Source: an uncultured Eubacteriales bacterium
Lineage (GTDB): Bacteria > Bacillota > Clostridia > Peptostreptococcales > Anaerovoracaceae
Direction of reading: 5' to 3'
Length of the DNA stretch: 64,000 bases
NCBI GenBank assembly: GCA_902786855.1
Contig: CADAEH010000003.1
Location: forward strand, 62,001 to 126,000
The notes beneath the pieces are model-generated. The model saw only the letters and a program-made list of their open reading frames with translations, was not told the origin of the DNA and searched no databases. Numbering within the stretch: position 1 is the stretch's first letter; each line of letters opens with the position of its first letter. Positions 8,713 to 17,259 of this stretch are shown here, one piece after another. The translations under genes and the position numbers were made by a program.

Positions 8713-8798
8713 TGCGGATCTTTAAGGCTAGCCATTCCGGCTGGATGCAGGTGATCTCACCTTGACCCGAATCGTCTCTCCGATCATACGTATCCGCA
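8713..8798 (+). promoter_or_regulatory. putative structured RNA leader of the TetR gene
   Basis: Nested inverted repeats suggest a multi-helix fold. TGCGGAT (8713-8719) pairs with ATCCGCA (8792-8798) as an enclosing stem. Inside are AGCC/GGCT (8730-8742), AGGTGA/TCACCT (8749-8762) and ATCG/CGAT (8771-8784). A T5 run follows the closing stem. I do not recognise a known riboswitch class, and short helices can arise by chance. Confidence 0.4.
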
Positions 8799-8834
8799 TT
8801 TTTCAAGAATTATCATTAAGGAAAGCGAGAAATC

Positions 8835-9416
8835 ATGCCTCTTATAGTCGATAGAGAAAAAGTCAGAATGGATATCCTCATGGCATTCGAAAGATGCATG
8901 GAAGATACCCCGATGATGAATGTGTCCCTCAGGGATATAGCCAAGGAAGCCGGCATGTCTCATGCCAACCTCCTGAATTATTTCAGCAGCAAGAATGACC
9001 TCGTATTCAGCTACATAACTTATGTCCGTGACTTTGTATCGAAGATCTGTGTTGACTGGTTCGCTACACACAGCCGTAAGCGCTATAAATCGAACATAAA
9101 TTACCTGAATGCTTTCATGTCATATGTAGCCGAGAACAAGTTCGGAGAGAACCGCCCCGGTGCTCTGGCTCAGATCTACGTTCTTACACATTATGATAAG
9201 GATATTGCAGAGCTCGTGAAGAAGGAGTTTATTTCCTGGCGCAAAGTGATGGAAGAAGCTCTTGTATCTGTCTACGGTGAAGAAGTCGGCAAGAAAGAAG
9301 CCGAGGCTATGGTCATCCTGATCGTCGGCACTCTCATCTGCAACTATTGTGATGTCCACACCGGCCGTATCCAGGACAGTATCGTCAGTCAGTTCGGCTC
9401 TCTTGTCGAGTCATAG
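8835..9416 (+). CDS. TetR/AcrR-family transcriptional regulator
   Basis: A 193-residue protein. Residues 8-55 form a TetR-type helix-turn-helix (MDILMAFERCMEDTP, then VSLRDIAKEAGMSHANLLNYFSSK, where the last tyrosine-phenylalanine pair is the hallmark of the recognition helix). The rest is an all-helical ligand domain ending in a hydrophobic helix (AMVILIVGTLICNY). The long 5' leader and its lone position suggest autoregulation or control of the divergent cysteine desulfidase gene; both are inference. It ends at the terminator at 9478-9517. Confidence 0.88.
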   Translation: MPLIVDREKVRMDILMAFERCMEDTPMMNVSLRDIAKEAGMSHANLLNYFSSKNDLVFSYITYVRDFVSKICVDWFATHSRKRYKSNINYLNAFMSYVAENKFGENRPGALAQIYVLTHYDKDIAELVKKEFISWRKVMEEALVSVYGEEVGKKEAEAMVILIVGTLICNYCDVHTGRIQDSIVSQFGSLVES

Positions 9417-9477
9417 TATTCTGATCCCGGGTTTTCTGTCCCGGCCCAGTCTCAAAACAGAAACGATCTGAATTATA

Positions 9478-9517
9478 AAAGCTCTGCCTGCATATTCCTC
9501 TATGCGGGCAGAGCTTT
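9478..9517. terminator. bidirectional terminator between TetR and transglutaminase-like genes
   Basis: AAAGCTCTGCCTGCATA (9478-9494) pairs with TATGCGGGCAGAGCTTT (9501-9517) with one wobble/mismatch. T runs flank the stem on both strands. Confidence 0.9.
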
Positions 9518-9538
9518 TTCCGTTTTCGGCATCAGCTT

Positions 9539-11560
9539 CTATTTTGTCCTTACCCTTTTGGTCGAAGACCACTTGGAGACATGCTTTACTCCGCCTATCC
9601 ATTTATATGAACGGATACGGATGTAATAGTTTTTCTTTCTTGCCAGTTTCGTGATTTTCTTACCGGTTTTGGACTTGGCCGCTGTCTTCAGTACACAGCT
9701 TGAGTCGGCAAAGTCACTGCGTGTACTGTACTGGATCTCATAGCCTTTAATTTTTTTGCGTTTTTTGGCGCTGAGTTTTTTCCACTTAGCAGTAAAGCCG
9801 GCTTTTGATCCGGAAGGTTTTCTGATCGACACCTTAGGCAGATCAACAATGACTTTTGACCTGGTATAAGAGTTGCCGCAGGCACATTTGTAAATGACAT
9901 AGTCAAGGGTATCGACTGCTGTATAACGGTGAGTGTGAGGCAGCTTTCCGAGCCTCTCCTCTTTTACCTCATGGCATCGGCTGCAGACATATCTCTTTAT
10001 GCCTTCACTGTTTTCGGTTGCTTTCCTGGTTACTGTACCGCTGCCCCACGCGTGACCCAGCGGCTTGAAGGAAGAATCCTTATATGTCGTCTTCTGAGTG
10101 CAGTCCTCATCCAGGAAGTAATATCCAAGCAAAAGCCAGCGATCTATATTCCCGGGAGTCGTGCAGGTAGGTTCCTTTGCCGGGCAGAAAGAAACGGTGA
10201 TCGTTCCGAGCTTATAGTCCTGATCAGACAGCGTCAGCTCCCTTTCCGTAAACATGCCTCCGGCGCCATTCGTCCCTTTTGTAAAATCATCGTATTCGTA
10301 TCTGATCGTTCCGTATACAGTGCTCCCGATTCTCCGGTCGTATGTATACCCTGTTTGAACTGAGCCGGCAGTCCCTTTCTTCCATCCGGTCAGGAATACA
10401 TCTTCTTTGAAAAAGGTCTCAACATCCGGATCAGTTATATCTGAATTGGTCAGATCTGCGATATAGTTGCCTCCATCATTCATACGAAGGATGTTCCACA
10501 TATGACCTTCACCTTTTGTGCTGCTGCCATTGTACAGATAGCCCTGAACAGTGTAGCATTCTATACCACCACCGAACTTCGTCCTGTCACACAGATACTG
10601 GAAAGCCTTGCTGTATCCCTCACATACTACCTGTGTATCATCATCTCCGTCAAAGACGCTTATGAGCTGCCATGGGTCACCGTAAAACGGATCTGATCCG
10701 TGATTTTCGACCAGAAAAGCTGCATTCCAGTCGTATTCTGCAAATTCACACACCCTGTTCCGGTAACCATAGAGCTTGTCGATATCACTTTTGTCCGCGA
10801 ACTCATTAATGATATGTGAGACATTGGTCACTGCCTGACTTGCCTTTTTTGTCCTGACAGTATTCAGTCCATAGACAAAATCTGTTCCTCTGTAATTGTA
10901 CACGATCGAAGGATCCCAATAGTCCTTTGATACTGAAAAGATAAACAGATGCCTGTTGCCGCTTACAGATCCATGCAGATATCCTTCGACTTTATCATAC
11001 CAGTAGAACTCATACGGCATGTCAGTCATCAGCGCGCTGATGACATTTTTGAAGCTCACAGATTCTCTGTCAGTCACATAAAAAGCTGCATTATCAAGAT
11101 TGCCTGCCGCGATACTCTGGATATATGGTTTGATCTGATCATATGCAGCTTTCTCACCGGTATTGAGATAGTTTCTCCTGATCGCGAGTTTAGCCTTCTT
11201 CTTTTCGACTTCCATGCCGCCTGATCCGGAAGCTGCATGCTCCTGCAGTTCTGTGCCGGTCTCTGCATCTACTCCGGTATCGATATAGTCCTTGAGCAGA
11301 TCTTCAGAGTCAGGAAGCATATCTTCCGTATCAATAAGCTCGAACCCGGATATCTCCTCTATATCTGCAGGCATCTCTTCATCTGTCTCTCCAGCCTCAG
11401 ATATGTCTTCCGCATATTCATCGTAAGCTGATAATGTATCGTCGTATGATTCTTCATCTGCAAATGCAAAAGCAGGCATCATAGTAACTGCCACTATAAG
11501 TGACAGCAAAACAGTGCCCAGCCGCATTTTTATTCTCTTTTGTCTCTTACTTTTTTCCAT
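9539..11560 (-). CDS. secreted transglutaminase-like protein with C-terminal Fn3-like domain
   Basis: I place the start at ATG 11560 (673 residues) because AGGCG sits seven bases upstream; a GTG at 11566 lies too close to that site. Residues 10-35 are a signal peptide ending near AFAFA. An acidic linker follows. The transglutaminase/protease-like core holds the triad Cys ~313 (QVVCEGYSKAF), His ~353 (GEGHMWNIL) and Asp ~369 (NYIADLTNSD). Next come two short Cys-rich blocks (YVCSRCHEVKEE and YKCACGNSYTR) that look like small zinc-ribbon or surface repeats, and a basic C-terminal Fn3-like domain. Such proteins are exported and may crosslink or cleave peptides at the cell surface. There is no wall anchor, so the basic tail may hold it electrostatically. 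Confidence 0.8.
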   Translation of the reverse strand: MEKSKRQKRIKMRLGTVLLSLIVAVTMMPAFAFADEESYDDTLSAYDEYAEDISEAGETDEEMPADIEEISGFELIDTEDMLPDSEDLLKDYIDTGVDAETGTELQEHAASGSGGMEVEKKKAKLAIRRNYLNTGEKAAYDQIKPYIQSIAAGNLDNAAFYVTDRESVSFKNVISALMTDMPYEFYWYDKVEGYLHGSVSGNRHLFIFSVSKDYWDPSIVYNYRGTDFVYGLNTVRTKKASQAVTNVSHIINEFADKSDIDKLYGYRNRVCEFAEYDWNAAFLVENHGSDPFYGDPWQLISVFDGDDDTQVVCEGYSKAFQYLCDRTKFGGGIECYTVQGYLYNGSSTKGEGHMWNILRMNDGGNYIADLTNSDITDPDVETFFKEDVFLTGWKKGTAGSVQTGYTYDRRIGSTVYGTIRYEYDDFTKGTNGAGGMFTERELTLSDQDYKLGTITVSFCPAKEPTCTTPGNIDRWLLLGYYFLDEDCTQKTTYKDSSFKPLGHAWGSGTVTRKATENSEGIKRYVCSRCHEVKEERLGKLPHTHRYTAVDTLDYVIYKCACGNSYTRSKVIVDLPKVSIRKPSGSKAGFTAKWKKLSAKKRKKIKGYEIQYSTRSDFADSSCVLKTAAKSKTGKKITKLARKKNYYIRIRSYKWIGGVKHVSKWSSTKRVRTK

Positions 11561-11584
11561 TAACACTCGCCTTTATGTTTTCGG

Positions 11585-11617
11585 TTGGTATCCTTCTGAT
11601 ATCCTTTTGATATCCTT
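11585..11617. repeat. three tandem 11-bp repeats upstream of the transglutaminase-like gene
   Basis: TTGGTATCCTT, CTGATATCCTT and TTGATATCCTT follow one another without gaps (11585-11617), 25 bases upstream of the start codon. Minus-strand consensus is AAGGATATCAR. One helical turn of spacing suits a protein that binds the same DNA face repeatedly. An inverted GGATAT copy sits nearby at 11628-11633. Confidence 0.7.
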
Positions 11618-11820
11618 CCTTGCGGATCGGATATCAGGATCAAAATGCACCTAATAATTGATTATATTTTATTTGCAAAGGCTGTTGCCGTCAAGAAAGC
11701 TCCTGATATATTGACAGACTGTGTTTTCCTTCACCGATGTTTCCGTTTGGAAGACATCGTTAAAACGCAGCTATGGTATACTAACAAATACAAGGCAGGT
11801 ACTTCAGAAAGTGGAAAAGC

Positions 11821-12696
11821 GTGTCAAAGCTTGTAAAGATCATGATTGAAGGTATCAGATCATTTCTTGGATCGACTGCGTGGCGGATGGAGGCGCCGAA
11901 GATGTTCGGAGCTCTGCATCTTGTTTTGCTTGCAGCTGCGATATGCTTTGCAGTATTGGGCGCTGTATGGGCAAAACGTCTTGAAGATACCGGCCGTATC
12001 AAGCTTCTGGCTGCATGCGGGTGGATCCTGGCAGTGATGGAGATATACAAGCAACTGTTCCTCTTCTATGTTGTAAATAACGGTGTCTATGACTGGTGGT
12101 ACTTCCCTTTCCAGCTTTGCTCAGTGCCGATGTATCTGTGCATATTGCTGCCGGTGCTTGCAAGACCAGTGCGCGGTGGTGTGAAGGCTGTCGATACAGG
12201 CAGCAGACAAAAGATATATTCAGCCTGTCTCACGTTCATGGTCGGTTTCACATTTGTCAGTTCATTGGCGGCTCTTATATATCCGCAGGATTTTCTCAGA
12301 TCATATGTGACACTTACGCTGCATGGATTCATATGGCACGGACTGCTTCTCTTCATAAGCCTGATAATTGCCCTTTCCGGCATGGCTGACCTGTCCGGGC
12401 GAGGCATAACAGGATCCGTGATGCTTTTTCTCGGTCTGTGCTTGATCGCCGTGGGCATCAACGCGCTTGCAGAGCCATACATGGCTGCAGCATATTCCGA
12501 AGGTCTGCTGCATAATCAGTATGCAGCGATGTTCTATCTCAATCCGTACCATCTGTCGCCTCAGCTCCTGGTCGGTGCAATTCAAAAGAGCGCCGGTATC
12601 CCGGTAGGATTGGCGCTCTATATCGCAGTTATTATTGCAGTCAGTACAGCAACAGATCTCGTTTTCAGGAAAATAATCTCTCAGAGAAACATGTAA
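11821..12696 (+). CDS. YwaF/TIGR02206 family integral membrane protein
   Basis: A 291-residue protein with about seven membrane segments. The signature of the family is present: YDWWYFPFQLCSVPMYLCI in the third to fourth segment and HGFIWHGLLLF, then NQYAAMFYLNPYHLSP near the C-terminus. Bacillus YwaF belongs to this family and its role is not established. The reading frame opens with GTG at 11821 after a weak AGTGGA site; an ATG seven codons later (11842) is an alternative. It stands alone, converging on the D-lyxose isomerase gene. Confidence 0.75.
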   Translation: MSKLVKIMIEGIRSFLGSTAWRMEAPKMFGALHLVLLAAAICFAVLGAVWAKRLEDTGRIKLLAACGWILAVMEIYKQLFLFYVVNNGVYDWWYFPFQLCSVPMYLCILLPVLARPVRGGVKAVDTGSRQKIYSACLTFMVGFTFVSSLAALIYPQDFLRSYVTLTLHGFIWHGLLLFISLIIALSGMADLSGRGITGSVMLFLGLCLIAVGINALAEPYMAAAYSEGLLHNQYAAMFYLNPYHLSPQLLVGAIQKSAGIPVGLALYIAVIIAVSTATDLVFRKIISQRNM

Positions 12697-12711
12697 GGCC
12701 CTGTGAGATCG

Positions 12712-12726
12712 TCACCATCATGGTGA
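12712..12726. other. 7-1-7 palindrome between convergent genes
   Basis: TCACCAT-C-ATGGTGA between the YwaF-like stop and the isomerase stop. No clear T run follows on either strand, so a terminator role is only possible. Confidence 0.35.
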
Positions 12727-12743
12727 TCATGCTCTGTTTTCAC

Positions 12744-13433
12744 TTACTTCTGTTCCGTTGCTTCAGGGTACTCGTTGCAGAGCAGCCGGTATGGCGGTTC
12801 GTCCTCCTCGATCTCAGGGAATCTGTAGACAGGCTCATAGAACCGGTTGTCTGTATTGTCGTCATTTGCCTGTGACACTTCACCTATAAGCACGCTGCCC
12901 GTGCCACTCACCACATGGAATTCATGATACTGGTGCGGCCGGAGCGTCAGGCTCTGACCGGGCTCAAGCCGTACTTCAGTTCCTGCAGGCACATGATACG
13001 AACGTCCGTCTGAATTGACCAGGACATCTGTATCTGCAAGACCGCCCTCTCCATCATCATTGTATACCTGGATCAAAAGTGTCCCGCCGCCCCGGTTGAT
13101 TATATCCTCGGTCTTTATCCAGTGAAAATGCATCGGGGAGATCATATCATCGCGCAGAAACAGCAGTTTCTCAGCATAAGTCTTGCGATAGCGATCATCA
13201 TGCTGATTGCCGTTTCTCAGAGTGATCAGGCCCATACCGATCCTGTCAAAATCGCCGAGACCGTAATCCGTGATATCCCAGCCGAGCATATTGTCACGTA
13301 TCTCATCATACTCATGCCCCTTTGTCTGCCATTCCTCAGGGGTCCAGCTGCAGAATGGAGGCAGAGCGAATCCGACTTTCGTGATCAGATCCTCCATTTC
13401 CTTTATTACTTTGTTGATCTCAGATCTCTTCAT
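12744..13433 (-). CDS. D-lyxose/D-mannose isomerase family cupin
   Basis: A 229-residue protein matching bacterial D-lyxose ketol-isomerases (interconversion of D-lyxose and D-xylulose, also D-mannose and D-fructose). The cupin metal site is visible as His102, His104 and Glu109 in SPMHFHWIKTEDIINRGGG, plus His170 in RPHQYHEFHVV. The N-terminal helix and the LGWDITDYGLGDF block are also family features. There is no sugar kinase or transporter beside it, so the in vivo sugar is unclear. It is followed upstream on the same strand by the rhomboid gene 25 bases away and may belong to that operon. Confidence 0.85.
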   Translation of the reverse strand: MKRSEINKVIKEMEDLITKVGFALPPFCSWTPEEWQTKGHEYDEIRDNMLGWDITDYGLGDFDRIGMGLITLRNGNQHDDRYRKTYAEKLLFLRDDMISPMHFHWIKTEDIINRGGGTLLIQVYNDDGEGGLADTDVLVNSDGRSYHVPAGTEVRLEPGQSLTLRPHQYHEFHVVSGTGSVLIGEVSQANDDNTDNRFYEPVYRFPEIEEDEPPYRLLCNEYPEATEQK

Positions 13434-13458
13434 TCTAAGTTCCCGTGATATGAAGTTT

Positions 13459-14034
13459 TCAGTAGCGCTTACCGGTACGCTTATTGAGCTGATATCCTAT
13501 CACTGCACCGACGATACCGCCTGCGATGTGTGACAGATTTGATACGTTGTCCTGTAGGAATACACCCTCATACACCTGCTGTCCGATAAAGATGACCGCG
13601 ACCAGGATCACGGTCAGAGGGATCTCGCCTTCATTGAATCCCGTGAAGGATGTCAGGAGAATGAATGCGAAAACAACGCCGCTTGCTCCGCACAGGGCAA
13701 TGCCCGGGAACAGAAAATAGTTGAGCAATGCTGTGACAAGTGCTGTCGTCAGTATCACTTCAAGGATCTTGGCCGAGCCGTATTTCTCTTCAAGCATAGG
13801 ACCGAGCAGCAGGATGTACATCATGTTGCCTATGTAATGGCTCCAGCCGGCGTGCCCCAGTACATGTGTGAAAAACCTCACGTAAGTCAGCGGCGAGGCG
13901 AGCGATGAATGATATGTCATGAAAAGCAGCTTGTTGCTGGCTCCCATGGTAAGGTAGTTTGCAACCATCGCTCCTAAACTTATGAATACGAATGCCAGTA
14001 TTACCGGTGAATTGAATGTTATTCTCTTTTTCAT
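13459..14034 (-). CDS. rhomboid-family intramembrane serine protease
   Basis: I choose the ATG at 14034 (191 residues), which follows an AGAGG site and lies eight bases past the upstream stop; longer in-frame starts would overlap that gene. About six membrane segments. The catalytic Ser118 lies in CGASGVVFA and His169 in NLSHIAGG; the HVLGHAGWSHYIGNM block is the conserved L1 loop/TM2 motif. Rhomboids cut transmembrane proteins within the membrane. It is part of the minus-strand run with the hydrate dehydratase and proC genes, but a functional link is not obvious. Confidence 0.88.
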   Translation of the reverse strand: MKKRITFNSPVILAFVFISLGAMVANYLTMGASNKLLFMTYHSSLASPLTYVRFFTHVLGHAGWSHYIGNMMYILLLGPMLEEKYGSAKILEVILTTALVTALLNYFLFPGIALCGASGVVFAFILLTSFTGFNEGEIPLTVILVAVIFIGQQVYEGVFLQDNVSNLSHIAGGIVGAVIGYQLNKRTGKRY

Positions 14035-14042
14035 AGCACCTC

Positions 14043-14960
14043 TTATTCCCTGTGATCGAGTAAAATTTTCTCTATGACTTCTGCTACGCATGCAGCTGTA
14101 TCTGCTGAAGTCATGGTCACATCGCTGTGTCTGCTCTGTGCAAGCTCACCGGCAGCGCCATTTATATATGCTCCGGCTGCAGCTGCAAGTACCAGATCTT
14201 CAGCATTCACGCAAAGAGCCGAAAGGATGCCTGACAATACATCTCCGCTGCCGGCAGTTGCCATTCCCGGGCAGCCCCTGTCAGTGCATAGTATGCGTTT
14301 TCCTGTATATGACGTTCCCATATCCGCCGGTCCGGCGACATATGTCGTGCTGCCCTTAAGCAGTACGACCGCACCCAGTTCATCCGCAAGGAAAGAAGCA
14401 GCCGACGCAGGATCTGCCTTTGCTTCTGCGATGCTCATTCCTGAGAGCCTTGAAAACTCCTTGAGATGAGGTGTCAGTACAAGGCGGGCGCGAGTATCTT
14501 TTATAAAGGTATGATCAAGCTTCGACATCGCGTTCAGTCCGTCAGCATCTGCAACCAGCGTTTTGTCATAATGTGCAAGCAGGTATTCGATCGCCTTGAG
14601 AGTCTCGGGTGAATTGCCGATGCCCATGCCAAAAGTGATGCAGTCGTATTTACTGCACAGAACTGCGAATCTGTCCTCATCGAATACCAGCTCACCTGCT
14701 TCATCCTTAAGAGGGAAAAGCGTCGCTTCCATGATCTGCGGCGCAATCAGAGGACATATGCTTGCAGGTGCTGCAACGGTCGCAACGCCTGCGCCGCTTC
14801 TCATAGCTGCATTGGCCTGTGCGGCAAGCCTTATCGCGCCGCTGTACTCGATCGAGCCGCCGATAAGAGCAACATAACCAAAGCTGCCCTTATGACAGTC
14901 AGATGGGCGCCGCGGGAAAAGCGTGCTTATCTGTTCAGCAGTAACGTATTCAGCCTTCAT
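14043..14960 (-). CDS. nnrD: ADP-dependent (S)-NAD(P)H-hydrate dehydratase
   Basis: The start at 14960 (305 residues) has GGAGGAG upstream and overlaps the previous gene by 11 bases. This is the C-terminal YjeF domain alone: GSFGYVALIGGSIEYSGA, TFGMGIGNS, VADADGLNAM, LTPHLKEFSRL and CPGMATAGSGDVLSGILSAL. It repairs NAD(P)H damaged by hydration, using ADP or ATP. The epimerase half (YjeF N-terminal), often fused in bacteria, is missing from this polypeptide and from the window. Overlap with the cysteine-cluster gene implies translational coupling. Confidence 0.9.
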   Translation of the reverse strand: MKAEYVTAEQISTLFPRRPSDCHKGSFGYVALIGGSIEYSGAIRLAAQANAAMRSGAGVATVAAPASICPLIAPQIMEATLFPLKDEAGELVFDEDRFAVLCSKYDCITFGMGIGNSPETLKAIEYLLAHYDKTLVADADGLNAMSKLDHTFIKDTRARLVLTPHLKEFSRLSGMSIAEAKADPASAASFLADELGAVVLLKGSTTYVAGPADMGTSYTGKRILCTDRGCPGMATAGSGDVLSGILSALCVNAEDLVLAAAAGAYINGAAGELAQSRHSDVTMTSADTAACVAEVIEKILLDHRE

Positions 14961-15480
14961 ATCTCTCCTCCGAGTCCATTTTGACCAGATCATAGATGAG
15001 CGGATCGCGGATCAGATGTTTCCATACTGTCAGTGTCGCCTGAATGAAGTCGGGATCAAGTTCCGTCTCTTCTTCTATCATCGGGCAGCAGTAAGGCAGG
15101 TCCGAGTCATTCCAGACCAGGATCAGTTCCCCTTCTTCAGTGATATGGGGTGCCAGTGGAAAAGTGCGGCACTGTATCGGCCTCATCTTTCTCGGACAGT
15201 GCGGCGGCTCCTTGCATCTGATCCAGTTCACCTTGCCGTGCCATGAAGGCGGAAAGTCGTATTCTTCAGTGCTCTGAGTATTCCATGTGAGCCAGTCTGC
15301 GTGCTTGTCATGGATCTTCTCCTCTCCCGGCAACAGATATATGCCCATATCCTCTTCACTGACAGCCGTACAGCAGGCAGAGCCGCATATCATGCCGCAG
15401 TCAAACGGGACCGGGGAGACCCGGTCTAGCAGTCTGTAAATAGCTCTGTATGTCCTCTTGCGTGTAGTGCCTTTTATCAT
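14950..15480 (-). CDS. YkgJ-like cysteine-cluster protein
   Basis: Start placed at ATG 15480 (176 residues); an in-frame TTG four codons upstream is possible, and neither has a strong ribosome binding site. The protein holds a set of cysteines in the pattern CGMICGSACC near residue 30, then CKEPPHCPRKMRPIQCRTFPLAP and YCCPM later. This resembles the CxxCxxxC...CP.RP..C.. metal cluster proteins of the YkgJ type. The bound metal (zinc or Fe-S) and role are unknown. It overlaps nnrD and follows proC, so it is part of a small operon. Confidence 0.65.
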   Translation of the reverse strand: MIKGTTRKRTYRAIYRLLDRVSPVPFDCGMICGSACCTAVSEEDMGIYLLPGEEKIHDKHADWLTWNTQSTEEYDFPPSWHGKVNWIRCKEPPHCPRKMRPIQCRTFPLAPHITEEGELILVWNDSDLPYCCPMIEEETELDPDFIQATLTVWKHLIRDPLIYDLVKMDSEERYEG

Positions 15481-15528
15481 TTTCTGTTTCAATGCAGCAA
15501 TACTATGCTGCCTTATTCCTGCCGTTGT

Positions 15529-16320
15529 CTACAGCTCGCGTGAGCGGTTGGTTGCGTCGACTACTGCACGCATCACTGCGTGGCGGAAGCCGCCCTCTTC
15601 AAGTGTTTCGACACCTTCGATCGTGGTCCCTGCAGGAGATGAGACCATATCCTTGAGAGCACCCGGATGCATACCGGTCTCCAGAATGAGGCGGGCTGTC
15701 CCGAGGACCGTCTGCGCTGCCATCTTCATGGCAACAGGTCTCGTCAGTCCCTGCTTGACGCCTCCGTCCGCGAGAGCTTCGATGAACATCGCTGCATAGG
15801 CCGGACCGCCGCCCGAAAGCCCGCAAATAGCGTCGATGTCATATTCCTTGACCCACTCTACTATGCCGATCGACTCATACAGATCGACAGCAAACTTCTT
15901 CTCATCTTCACTAAAGTCAGTCTCCTTGCACAGTCCGAAAGCCCCCTCGAATACCAGTGCAGGTGTATTAGGAAGCAGCCTGAGTATCCTCGGCTTGCTG
16001 CCGCTGATCGCTTTTTTGAGTCTCTCAATGCTGACTCCTGCGACGATAGACATCATCGCTTTGCCTGCAAGAGCCTTCCTGCACATACCGAGAGCCTCTT
16101 CCATCTGCTGAGGCTTGACAGCCAGCAGGATGATATCCGATTCAGCGCAAAGAGCTTCATCATCGGCACAGATATGCAGTCCCAGTTCTGCTGCCTCTGC
16201 ATTCCTCACATCCAGGATATCGTAAACGTTGACGTCTTCTTTCTTAAGTGTTCCTTTTCTGAGCGCCCCCTTGACGATAGCGCCTCCCATGTTTCCAAAA
16301 CCAATAACACCGAATTTCAT
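15529..16320 (-). CDS. proC: pyrroline-5-carboxylate reductase
   Basis: A 263-residue enzyme of the usual ProC length, making L-proline from 1-pyrroline-5-carboxylate with NAD(P)H. The N-terminal Rossmann motif GVIGFGNMGGAIVKG, the ILLAVKPQQM strand, RLLPNTPALV, and the C-terminal signature GLSGGGPAYAAMFIEALADG with LKDMVSSPAGTTIEG are all present. A GGGAG site lies nine bases before the ATG. It heads the run proC, cysteine-cluster protein, nnrD, rhomboid. No proA/proB genes are nearby, so it may serve proline recycling or ornithine-derived proline. Confidence 0.95.
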   Translation of the reverse strand: MKFGVIGFGNMGGAIVKGALRKGTLKKEDVNVYDILDVRNAEAAELGLHICADDEALCAESDIILLAVKPQQMEEALGMCRKALAGKAMMSIVAGVSIERLKKAISGSKPRILRLLPNTPALVFEGAFGLCKETDFSEDEKKFAVDLYESIGIVEWVKEYDIDAICGLSGGGPAYAAMFIEALADGGVKQGLTRPVAMKMAAQTVLGTARLILETGMHPGALKDMVSSPAGTTIEGVETLEEGGFRHAVMRAVVDATNRSREL

Positions 16321-16413
16321 TTGCTCCAGCTCCCTTCCATAATTATGTATATGTTTTGTATGTTCGTATCAGATTATACCAAAGACATAGCTGCCGGATG
16401 TATTTGCCAAAGA

Positions 16414-17118
16414 CTAGACTGTCTGGAAATCCGCCGGTGAAAACTCCAGCAAGGCATCGTAGTCCTCCTGCCCGAAAAGGTCTATATAATCACGGACAGC
16501 ATTGCTGATGATCTCCTCCGAGTCTTCAGGAAACGCCTTGTATATCGCGTCCGCTACAGTGCAGTAGATATGCGCCGTATGATATGCAAAGTCTCTCATA
16601 GCACTTGTCCCGAGTTCAGACTTCTTTGCAGCGATCTTCTCCTGCTCCTCTGCTGGAAGCGGAAGGCCCCAGTCAAACCGGCAGACGTCTCCGCCCCAGC
16701 TCATAGCAGTCGTGACCGGAGTGCATACAGCACCGCAGCCAAAACCGTGTCCGAATCCTTCATATACCGCAGCATCCACGTTGACACAGTACTCACGCCC
16801 GTATTCAAGGATGTCGTATTTCTTCCATGCCTCACACCATGCACACTTGCTTATGTACGTAACGAGCGTAGGCTCAGCTGATACTGTTCCGAATTCCATC
16901 TGACCCGGATAGTCAGGCTTCCACTCACCGTATGCCTGATTGGTCCACAGGCATATCGGGTCGCCGTTAGCCCTTGCGCGCGCAGCCATTCTCGCTCCGC
17001 GCTCCATGCCGTAGCGCTTCATGCCTTCCTGTATCACAGTGCGCCCGTCCTCACCCTTTGCGAGGATCGTATACTTACTGAGCAGTGCAAACATCATAGC
17101 CTGATTTTCTATCTTCAT
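16414..17118 (-). CDS. L-2-amino-thiazoline-4-carboxylic acid hydrolase-like protein
   Basis: A 234-residue protein resembling the ATC hydrolase family, whose named activity opens 2-amino-thiazoline-4-carboxylate to S-carbamoyl-cysteine on the way to L-cysteine. Features seen are the CAWCEAWKKYDILEYGREYC block with paired cysteines, VNVDAAVYEGFGHGFGCGAVCTP and the DVCRFDW strand. Many family members in anaerobes have no proven substrate, so the reaction should not be assumed. A GGAGAACGGAA site precedes the ATG. An extended -10 box at 17203-17208 likely drives it. Confidence 0.7.
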   Translation of the reverse strand: MKIENQAMMFALLSKYTILAKGEDGRTVIQEGMKRYGMERGARMAARARANGDPICLWTNQAYGEWKPDYPGQMEFGTVSAEPTLVTYISKCAWCEAWKKYDILEYGREYCVNVDAAVYEGFGHGFGCGAVCTPVTTAMSWGGDVCRFDWGLPLPAEEQEKIAAKKSELGTSAMRDFAYHTAHIYCTVADAIYKAFPEDSEEIISNAVRDYIDLFGQEDYDALLEFSPADFQTV

Positions 17119-17141
17119 TTCCGTTCTCCGTATCTCTTCAG

Positions 17142-17208
17142 CCGGTTCCTGCCGGATTTACCCCTGGCTTTCCTGTCAAGGGCACCGGAACCTGTCTACA
17201 TGAGTATA
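17142..17208 (-). promoter_or_regulatory. promoter and possible structured 5' leader of the ATC hydrolase-like gene
   Basis: Minus strand TGCTATACT is an extended -10 box (17203-17208). About four bases after the predicted start, GGTTCC (17187-17192) can pair with GGAACC (17144-17149) enclosing a GC-rich segment. Known riboswitch motifs are not evident. Confidence 0.4.
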
Positions 17209-17230
17209 GCACAGATAATCAATTATCATC

Positions 17231-17259
17231 TTGTTTATTCGGCCGTATAGCAATATAAT
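17231..17259 (+). promoter_or_regulatory. promoter of the long acyl-CoA ligase gene
   Basis: TTGTTT (17231-17236), a 17-bp spacer and TATAAT (17254-17259). A 21-codon ORF (17278-17343) starts just after and ends 15 bases before the ligase start; whether it is translated is unknown. Confidence 0.7.
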
